DNA of 64,000 nucleotides from Protea cynaroides (Eukaryota; Streptophyta; Magnoliopsida; Proteales; Proteaceae): assembly GCA_028583415.1 (NCBI GenBank), contig CM053269.1, forward strand, positions 60,377,007 through 60,441,006. Reading direction: 5' to 3'. Position numbers and translations under genes: made by a program. How positions within the stretch are numbered: position 1 is the first letter of the stretch; every line of letters starts with the position of its first letter. The notes under the pieces are model-generated. The model ran no database searches, was not told the DNA's origin, and saw nothing but the letters and a program-made list of their open reading frames with translations. Shown in pieces: positions 33,460-44,600 of the stretch.

Positions 33460-36400
33460 ATGTTTGGGAAGAGTTATTATGTTGTCAAGGCCGTAGAAAT
33501 GGGGTGCTGTAGTTGTTTTGGGTTCATTTGGAAGCCCAAAAGATCACTGAGGACTTCTGCTGGCTCAGGCAATTTTTTCTCTCAAGGTTTTTTTCTGGAT
33601 GATGTTGATGCTGATGGTGCTATGTACAATGGTGAATCAGCGAACCTCCTACATGGAGGTGATGATGAATTGCACAGTCGTAGTAAGCGTTCTGAAGAAA
33701 TTATCATGTTAAGACTCCAAAGTGGGAATATATGCAGGGAGTTTCCTGTAAAGGAAACTCATCATCTTGTACGCACAGAGGTAAAGGAAAAAGGAAATAT
33801 GAAAAAGCAATGTGATTTAGTTTTCTTTTTGCAAAACTTCAACTACTTCATTGGCTACCTGACTTAATATGCCACAATTAAAATTTGCATTAATTATTTT
33901 AATCATTTTGGGAGGCCATGAATGAGGAACCTACTATGTTGGAACTGTAGCCATCCAGCTATAAAAAAAGAAAAAAAAAAAAAAGAAAAGAAAAAAGGAG
34001 AAGGTTTTATTGATTGGATTAGATTGAAGCAATTTCTATCCAAATGGAAAAGTTGGTGGGTGGCTGAATAACTAGATAAAAAAAAAAAAAAAACTAGATC
34101 AGACAAGAATTGGCTTTTCATAATGTTAATATCTTTTTTTTTTCCCCCTGAGAAATGGGTCACTGCTCAACTTTGATTCTCTTATGAAATGGTTTGTCAA
34201 CTCATTCCCAATGATGGACAGTGTAATATGAACTAGAGGTTATTACTTGTCTCCATTGAAGGATTATACTGCATGTTACTTGTCTCCTAGAGCATTATTC
34301 TCCCAGCCTCTAGGGACATGAATTTTATGAGTAAATCTGAAAAGTTTTCTTCGCTCTTGTAGCTATTTGGGTTTATCGGAAAGGCATAAATTTATTAAAT
34401 TGAAGAGTGGATTTTCTTTGACTCTAAGGGGGTATTCCTTAGTGGTCTTGGGTGGATGCAGACAGCCCCCACACCCCCCCCCCGCGGGCTTTCAATTTGG
34501 ACTGGAGTCACAGCAGCTATTGTATAGGAAATTCTGGCTGTTTTTCAGTCATTGTTTTAAAACACAACATCCAGTTTCTATTGACACTATCTTATACATC
34601 AGCTTCCCCCTTTCATCTGTCCATACTCGTACTATTCCCAAATCCTAATTTAGGGTTAGGGTTTGGCATTAGTTTCAATCCAATATGAGTGTGTAACAGG
34701 GCTATAATATGGTTCAAAAGTCATTCCAAATTATTGCAATGCTTCTAACATCTAATATATAATATTGGACCATGTGGCATCTTGGCAGTTTTCCACAACA
34801 TTGGACACACTTTTTAACATGTCTATTATGCTTATTTTGGGTTGAATTTTGACCAATAACATGTGTGGGGTGTCCTTTAACATGGTCCCATTCAATGTTT
34901 GACTTGTGATATGGGTTGAAAGTTGATCTTTACAAATTGTACTAATTCTTGTTAATATTATCAGAACCTTTTTTGTAATTCCAATAATTGTTACTAAGAT
35001 CTCATGTCATTGTATGTTGAATTGTACAAAGCATCTAAAAGAAGCATGTTGACCTCCAAACGATCTGGGGATATGCCAACCCAGGCACATGTTTATTACC
35101 CTTATTCATTTTTCATTTATTTGTAATAAGCACATGTTCAGAACCTTATTTATTTATTGAAGGAGCCTGGTGATGCTAGATTTTCCTTATATGTCAGTTG
35201 CGCATACGTAGAGATAATTTAAATATACAGCCTTGTTTTTTGAGAATGTTCTGTAACTTCTGCTGATTGCTGAATGCATTGTCAGGATGAGAATGGAAAT
35301 AAGATGATTAATGAGTATGTCCGGGTGTGTAAGATTGGTTCTGGAAGCTATGGGAAAGTGGTAAGCATAGTGTGACGAAAACTATACACACTTCTACTCT
35401 GTGGCAGAATAATTCTCTCAAATTCTGCCCTTGCAATGTGACAGGTTTTATATCAAAGCAGTGTTGATAAAAAGCGATATGCTATTAAGGTATTTTTTTT
35501 CCTAATGCAAAATGATATGTACCTTATCTGATGTTGTCTGTAGTCCAGCTTGGTGATGTTGTTATTTATACTTAATCTTCTTGAAAGTACATTAACTAGG
35601 AGTTCTCTTTGAGTTTGAATTATGTCCTATCTTTAGTTAATATTTTGTAGTTTGATTATCTGTTTGAAAAGAATGATAATTATTATTATTTGTACTTATC
35701 TCTTTGTAAGAGTTTCACCTTATGATTGAAAAGGGAGGTTGAAGATGCATTGCCTAACAAATAAAGGCATAAAAGACTTTGCTCTAATATAAAATTTTAC
35801 TGATTTTCTTATCTATGAACAACGAATACTGTATAGCATGTAGAGTTTAGTGTCTTGATTCCAAAGTGACACCAAAGCATCCCAACTATCCTTTCTATTA
35901 CTGAGATTGGCAACTTGTCTGTATTATAATTATTAGTTAGTGTGGTGGCTTTGTCTTAAAGTTAGTGCATGTTAGCAGAATATCTTAAAAGAGTTGTCTT
36001 GATCTCTTTCCTTTGACTCTTCTTGGTGATGGTCAGGGCTTGTTCATTTTGCATAATTTATGGTGCTTGAATCACTTATAATCCACTTCTTTTCTATGGG
36101 TGATTGGATATCCTTTGCAATCTCCTAAACCTGTTTGATTAATGGGATTTGTGTGTTTTGAAATCTATTCTGTTGCCTGTCCAATAAGATCAAGATCCTG
36201 GGCATCAAGATTTTTTTTGGATAGTTGCGACCAAAATATTGACATAGTATCTGGTTGAAGAGATTTCATGTTGAATTATTCTTGATTCAAACACAGATTA
36301 ATCTAGTATTATTTGGCAAGCCAAGCACTCCGATTAGAAATTTAGAGGCAATTAGTTGTTCTGCTTTTTGGGAGTTGTATTAGGATTAGAAATCAAGGGA

Positions 36401-38568
36401 CTTTATACAAGGTTATTAAGGGCATCTTATAGTGATTGACTTTTTTTTTTTGTTTATTGAAGTTTTATTCTTACCGCAGCAGTTTTTTTGTGGCAACTTG
36501 CAACTACTGCTTCTGTATTTATTATTCCAACATCTGCTATTTTTGTTCTTGGTTAAGTCCCCATACACCAAATCTTCCTCCCTACCTCCTTTCTAGCTAA
36601 GGCACCCACCAATGAATTAGTAGATCTTGGCCTCCAAGAGAAAGAGATATTCCCCTGAGCTCAAGGATTTAGCTTTTCAGACAGGTGAAATAGCCACAAG
36701 GAGTCTCCATTTGATCTTTGCCTCCAAGAGAAATGAGATATTCCCCTGAGCTCAAGGATCAGCCTTTCAGATTAGTGAAATAGCCTCCAACAGTCTCGTT
36801 TCTTGATATCCATTTGAGTACCAATGGCGAATCACCTTCTGCTTCTAGTTTCGTCCATGATTGGTTCGCAAGGATTGACTGTTCAATGTGGCAGATTGGA
36901 GTTCTTCTGTATTTGAGTCTGCTCTCCCAGAACCCTCGACCGGGCCTGTGAACGTCAAAAGTATATTGCCCAGTGATTTCTAAATGGTTCTTCTTTTCCT
37001 GCTGTTCCTTGCTTTCTTGTACTGCTGCCATCAAAGTTCAGATTTTGACTGAACAGTCATGTGGGGAAATCAATTCTCTTCTCACCACTTCCCTGTTTGG
37101 TCTTGACATCACTCCCTGTCCCCATTCTCATATTACATAATCAAAACTGATGGCTCAAATACTGTCCTGTTTTATAGCCCAATGCACGGCTCTTGTCTTG
37201 ACATTGTTTGTTGATTTCCCAACATCCCTAAACATCTGATTGTTCTTCTTTAAGATCTCCATGAAAATATACCTCCAGAGGGACCTCCCCTGGGACCAAG
37301 GGAGATAGAGTTCCTTATCAGGTTCTGGTGTATCAGGCTTTTTACTGGAATAATGGAGTACGCATTCCTTATTTATCTCAATTTTCAAATAGATGAGGAT
37401 TTGGCAGATGGTTGAACTGTAATGTTCCTTATTTACTGAAAATATCATCTATAATTTTAATCTACACATCCTTCTATAAAATCAAATTTAATGGTACTAT
37501 ATGTCAACTAAACCATATCCATTAGTAAGTGATAAGTTATATTAGCTAGTTCTTTTAGAAACAACTTACATTTGAGCAATAGTACCTGAGATGAATGAAA
37601 CATAAAATTGTTTTGACTGCTGGCCGACGTCAGCTATCTGTGTGGAATTATCTATTTCAACAAGAAAAACTGTGGAATTATCTATTTCAACAAAAAAAAC
37701 TTGCAGGCGTTTCACAAGTCTCATTTGTTAAAGCTGAGGGTAGCACCATCAGAAACTGCAATGACTGATGTTCTTCGGGAGGTGAACTCTACGTTTATTT
37801 CTTTTTCATTAAGTTCAATTGCTTTATCTTTTTTTCCTAAACAATTCCTTTGATCATTCATTTTCTTTCCTCTTACAGGTTTCAATCATGAAAATGTTGG
37901 ATCATCCCAATATAGTTAAACTTATTGAGGTGATTGATGACCCAAAATCAGATCACTTCTACATGGGTATTTATTGACTCTCTTCAATGGGCTTTTCCAA
38001 TTTCTCTTTACTGAATCATGCAATCATAAAGATATGTCTTAGAATCCCATTTAAACGGCCATATATATATAAAATTTTAACTACACTTGTTTTCTTTTCT
38101 TCAGTTCTGGAATATGTAGAAGGCAAGTGGGTGTGTGAGGGTTCTGGTCCACGTGGTTGTTTAGGGGAAAGTACTGCTCGAAAGTACTTGCGGGATGTAG
38201 TTGCTGGGCTGATGTATCTGCACGATCATGTATGATATAGAATCTTTTGCTTTGTAGCAATTCTGCATATTTCCTTGGTTGGATTTTGTTTATACATGTG
38301 ACTTTCTTCCTCACTCCATCTTTTGTTATTGCTAATATTTCCTATAATTTAAGTTATGAGTGGATTTCCTACAAGTTCTTATGCTGTGTAGTAGGTTGAT
38401 TCGTAGGAGTAAACAATGTTCAATCTTCTTTCTTCATTTATTTTTTACCTTCTTGATTCTAATATTTCTTTTTGATAAATCAACTTTTATTGATTCTAAT
38501 ATTAACACTCTCTTTTTTCATGTGATTAGCTTAAGATTTCAGACAGAAGACACACGCCACACGCGTGC

Positions 38569-38603
<35 letters not shown>

Positions 38604-41600
38604 GGCCTGATTCTGACTGTAAGCCAAAGCATCCATGATCCAAAGCGGTATAAAATGAAATTGGAGTGGTCAATGAAAAAAAAATTCTTTTTCAAGAAAA
38701 GGGAAAGGAGGGGGGGTGGGGATTGAGAAGTAAATATTGGTAGGTCATGGCAAAGAGATCTGTAGGAGTTTAGGGTCTCTTGAATAACAGACAACACATA
38801 AAAAACAGGTTTTCTTATTTTTGATCTAGACATACCAAAAGTTATACGAGGATTCACATGTCATCTTGTAACTCCTGTTCAACATGGTGGCCCAAAGTGG
38901 GCCAGTGCTGACTTTTGTAACCATGAGGAATATTTTAAAAAATTCATATTCAGCGTGAGTTTCCGGAGAAGTCTAATTGTCATTTTATAGTTTTGGTTTT
39001 TATTAGACAGTAGTATAGTCTTGGTACTAATCTGACCCATTTGTGATCTTGGAAAAAGTTGGAGTAGGTCTGTCTAGATTAAGAAACACCTGGAGGCTAA
39101 TTCAGCATTTTTTTTTCTCTTGTAAGGTTTTATGGGATTAGCTTCTTTTATGCATGGCCTTTTATTATTACCTTCATTTAGGTTTGATGGTGATATTTTT
39201 GTCATGTTGATTTGTTTTCCTTCTTAACCAACAGAATATAGTACACGGAGACATCAAACCTGATAATCTTTTGGGGACAAGTACTGGTACAGTGAAGATA
39301 GGAGACTTCAGCGTCAGCCAAGTGTTTGAGGTACCATTGTATTGCTTTTGTTTTTGTTCCTGACACATGAATGAGAAGCACCCTAGGGTCAAGAGCAGAA
39401 TAAGCTCTGTAATCTTCTTCATATCGGTTTTAATGTTTTGCATAGTATTTACTTTAGTATCATATGGTATGATGGCCCATTTGTGGTCAAAAGCAATAGA
39501 CGCTAAAGAAGAATCGGGATTCGGATCGTGTTCCCGCTGAACTTTTTGTATGCTACTTCAAGAACCATGTTTAGAGTCTTCGTTATATAAGATTTTACTT
39601 GGGCTGCTGCTTAACTGGGTTGATGCATTACTCCAAGTCCCTCTGTTGTGCTCGACAAGTTTGAATGTGACAGCCCTCTGTTACATGGTTAAAATGAGAG
39701 TCAGTTTTTCATCCCTTTTTGCTTCATAATGAACAACAAAAATTCAAGTTCTATTACTCATGGGTTAAAGGTGTCATAATATGCAGGGTTAGTCCACAAT
39801 GTGGGCAAGGAGACATCATGGCTATCCTAGCGAATCTCCTTTTGGATGTATGATCTGGATTTGCTGTATCAGCATTCCTCAAAGTGTAAAAACCTGTCAT
39901 TGAAGGCTTGAGTGATGTAGCTGAATACGTCTGGACTTGTCTTTCTAGTCAGTGTTGCCTTTTATGCATCAAGCTGTTCACGACAGTTGGCAGCCGGCAC
40001 AGATTTTTATTTTTATTTTTGGGGGTGGGGGGTGGGGGCTAGGCATGCCCTTGGTAACTGCGTTTGAACTGGGCTAAAATTATTTAGACAGCTGGGACAC
40101 AAGGTCCTCTGTTCACATGCCAAGTTTCAGCCCAATTCAAGTTTGCCAAGTGGCAAAATAGGGTATTGACAAATCTGGGACTACCAAGAGGTTGCACAGG
40201 AGGATTTTCTTGTATACGAGACAGTATATTGAATTTCTGTCTGAAATTTGACATGTGGCCAAATCTATGTCATTCCTTAGACATCCAATGGCCCTCATCA
40301 CTCATCCGTGTGGCAATAAAAGGGTATACTGATAAGGAAATCGGGTCAGGGTGTGCAGAAATTCTTCCTCCCCCATTTTTGGTTTAATGCAAACGGAACT
40401 TCTTTGTCAAATTAGGATGTGCTAAACCAGAATAACAGAAAACTCAATATGTGTCCCAATTTAATATTGAACATTTGATAAAAATGAAAGTAAAGAAAGC
40501 AAGATTTGTAGAAAGCTAAGAATTTTAAAGAAGGAACCAGGGTGAAGTACTAGCCAGGTACTTTTTATGCTAAGGAATTAGCAAAACAGAATTAAAAATA
40601 TGAAGTAGGTAAAACTGATAAGTGCAAGAAGACTTTTTTTTGGAGAAATCTTATAATTCAACTAGGGGACTGATCTGGATTCAGGTCTGACACTCTGGTC
40701 AACTGGCCTAAGATTGGTCCAACCAGTTTGCAGAGTTTCTCAGAAAATTTCTGAGATTTAAATGTACGACTGGGCTGGCTCAGATTTCAGACAACTATCG
40801 GAGACAACAGAGATTAGAAACTCTATGGTACTGATCGGAACTATAGTTTGATAAGTTGGTGAAATTTGTTTGCCAAAATTTTGAAAATTCCGGAGATTTC
40901 GTTTTGTCTGAAATGAATTGATGTCCGAACTAGAAAAATCCCATATTTTGGTTGAAATTTTGGCCAATATTCCTTCTGCCAACTGAATGCACTGTTTAGG
41001 CAAAATTTCAGCTATTTCCGCCAGACCGAAATGGCACTGAAATCCAGGTTTTTGAACCTTGAGTAGAGCTAGAAGAAAACAAAACCAAAATCTTATGGAT
41101 TAAATTTTAGGTCAAACAATCAGTAGAACAGAGACACCAGATGAATTTGATAGAGCTTAAAATTAAAGCAAAACAAGGTATAGTAATCCAAGAAAGAAGG
41201 GCTATTAAACTGATCTGAAAATTGTAACAGAACTGAAATTGTAAGATTCATTATCAGAGAAAAAAGGAGCAGAAACCAGCAATGCTCAACCAGGCCGTGA
41301 CCCTGGTAAAATACTCCTGAAATCACCACAAAGCTCCACTGAATTGCCGAACCAGCAACCAGAATTCTTCATTCAGTAACTCAAATATCATGGGATTGAG
41401 TCAACTGACATGAATCAATTACTGTAAATCAAAACTGTAAAAGAAAACCTATACTAGACTCAATTTAGAACTCCCAATATACCGGGATTTGATAAAAAAA
41501 CTTTACTAATTTCTATTCTCAGACAGTCAGACTTGACTAAAGACCCTATTATATGGGCCATTTGCAATCATAAACCCAACAATAACACCTCAATGCCCAT

Positions 41601-44600
41601 ACAACCCCTAATGGGCTTCCTTAGGGCCTGTTAGATAATACTTCTGCTTCTAGAATCTATGGATTCTGGCTCCCAGGGAGACATTTTGGAGGAGAAGCGC
41701 ATTTGATAAGTCCGGTTGGATTCCAACTCCCACATAGTGAACCGGATTCAGAATGGCTCTAGAATCCAATATTTTGGAGTCATAAATACTTGCTCCAAGC
41801 TGTTGGATCAACTTTTTGGGAGAAAGAAAAGAGTCGGCTCTCAGATGAACTCTCACTTGACCACCTTCACCACTACCCACCACAACCACCACCACCCACC
41901 ACCGACCACCACCGACCACCACCACCGCCGCCACCACCACCACCACCACTGCCACCACCACCACCACCGCTGCCGCCACCTCTACCACCACCACTACCAC
42001 CACCACCACTGCCACCACCACCACCACCACCCACCATTGCCATTCCCACCTCCACCACCATTACCATCATCGCCGCCACCACCACCACCACCACCACCCA
42101 CCACTATCACGATTGTTTTTCTAGATTTCCATTGAGGGGATAGTGTGTTATTAAACATGTTTCTAATCCAAAGATACTCTGGAATCCATTTCAGAATTGC
42201 GTTATCAAACAAATTTCTACTCCAAAATAATCTTGGAGTAGCCTGGAGTAGAATCCAAATTTGAACCAGAATCTAGAATCCAGAAGTAGAAGTTTCATCA
42301 AATGGGCCCTTAGAAGGCTTAATTTTCTTATTTTGAAGCGGTAATGAACCCTGCCTTTTTTTTTTTTTTTGGGGGGGGGGGGGGTGTTTAAATATTGATC
42401 ATAGGTCTTTTATTGCCTAACCTCTCTTGCCTGCATCAGTGAGAGACTTGGCTTTGTGGTTTAAAGCCAGATCTGAAGTAATGGGAAAATTTGAAATAAG
42501 CCGCCCGCCAAGTCGGAAGTGAATTTGCTTAGGAACAATCATCAATGAATTGTGGTTGAACCAACTGGTTGAGAGAAAATGGCTAAATTTGTTTTAAGTT
42601 GTTGCATTTGTAAGATGTCATTAACACTATCAGATTGAACTTTCCCAAGTCCCATTGTATGTTGACTGTTAAGTCAATTCTGGTAACAATGTATGACTCG
42701 GTCAAAGTTTAAATTGAGTTGTACTTAATGGTCATATCTGAAAAATTAAGAGTAAAAGAAAGGCACAAATTTTTTTAATTACATAGTTATTGTGAAAAAA
42801 TTCAAAAATAAGAGAAGATGGAGAGAATCGATGTGAGGTTGATTGTTTTCTCCCATCGCCCTAGCTTTATTTATAACGAATAATAAGAAAGATTACAAAC
42901 TAACAGGGACTCTAGATTGACTAGGAGTCCCAGTTTCTAAGGAAAGGTAGAACAATAAAAAAAGAAACTAGATAGACTTCTATCCCTTGGAGCAATAACA
43001 CAAAAGAAAATAAAGTAAACCACGATGAGGACACCCCCTTATCGTGGGACCCATAAACTGATAATCTCCAACGCTCCCCCTCAAGCTGGAACATGCTCTA
43101 GCTTGGAATATGTAAAAATCGACACTCCCCAGCTGGAGGTTTATCTTGGAACAAGAGATATGAACTGCACCACCGGTCTTCAAGAGCATAGGGAGAACTT
43201 CTGGTAGCAATACTAAAACACGAACGTTAATATTTGAAAAACCACTAACAAACAAAGAGGTAGTAGGCTTTAACATGAGTGGTTGCATCACGTGCAACTG
43301 ATAAGTCTCTTTTCATTGAGTAAACCTAAATAAAAGTTGCATCTTGTGCAATTGGTAATAGTCTTTCGTTAATGAGTAGACCTGAATAAAGGTTGCATCT
43401 TGTACAACTGAACAAAATGTTGCATCTTGTGCAACCTGATAATAGTATCTCGTCAATGAGTATACCTGAATAAAGGTTGCATCTTGTGCAACTGATAATA
43501 GTCTCTCACCAATGAGCAAAATATATGTTCCTTCTCCCCCTCACGTGGTGCATTCAATTTGGAAAAGTTACTAGGGGTCTTCGAACAATGAAAGAGGGAT
43601 AATATTTCATATAGCCAGAATAATGAGAACCACAATCAAAAAAAAAAAAGAAAAAAAAAAAAAGGGGGCCTCGGATTGGCCTTCTAGGCTCGAACTGCAG
43701 AATCAGTTCGCAAGAGGACCTTCTAGGCTTGAACTTCAGAATCAGTTCACAAGAGGACCTTCTAGGCTTGAACTTCAGAATCAGTTCACAAGATGGCCTC
43801 TTATCTGCTAGGTACCCAAAAAAAAAAAATCCAAACTCTAGAATGAGTTCACAAGATGACCTTCGAATCTGGCTCATGTATTCGGTCTGCAAGCAGCTTC
43901 CATGAACGTGACCTTGTCATGTATACCAAGCTGATGTGATCTAGGGCCTTCCATAGGAATAAAATTGCAAATATACAAGTCCAATGGAAAATGTAAATTC
44001 TGCTCATACTTACGGGCCTACTCAAGCAAGATAAGTGCAAATAACATGGGTAGAGGCGTAGAGCCGTAGAGGCAATTCTGTAATTATTTGAAGGTGCAAG
44101 ACCTTTAGGAAGGGGAAAAAATAGACCCTAGAAACAAATCTTTAAATAAAGAGTAAAATTGGGAGTAATTTTTTTTAGCAGCCCAACACTTTAATGGTGA
44201 AGTAAACATGGAAGGATTGAATAGGAAATAAGGATAAGGTGTAGGGGTATTGCTGGAAGGGAGGATAAAGGAAGGACAAAAAAAGATCTAGTGGGGTAAT
44301 TTTGAAAGTCCAAATTAAATGGACTTCTTCAACCTTTTATCCTTGACAGAAAAAGAAGGCGGTAAGCTCCTTGCAGTTCAGACGAGAGAACTCTCTCATC
44401 CAAACTCCAAGCCGCCTGAAATTTTGAGGGGAGGTTCTTGACTCACAGCCCTCTGAAACCTAACCTTTACCACACCAAATCAGTGCCTGAAAGTTACTAT
44501 AAATTCTGAAATCCCGGGGGGGGGGGTAGACCTGAAACAGCAGCACTTGGAAGCTTCAAATCACAGAACAGGGAATGTGACTGTGGGTGAGATTTCAAGG

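Noticed and set aside
36759..37448. Two minus-strand frames of 91 and 97 aa in GRIK intron 3
   Set aside because: No recognisable domain or splice continuity; one overlaps a local tandem duplication. Possibly TE debris but unsupported.
41650..42212. Long Val-, Gly-, His- and Pro-rich open frames on both strands
   Set aside because: They are all readings of the CCA/CCG microsatellite in different phases; composition is set by the repeat and there is no gene context.
43282..43850. Regularly spaced repeats that could suggest a CRISPR array
   Set aside because: Units are contiguous minisatellites with no unique spacers, inside a plant LTR element.
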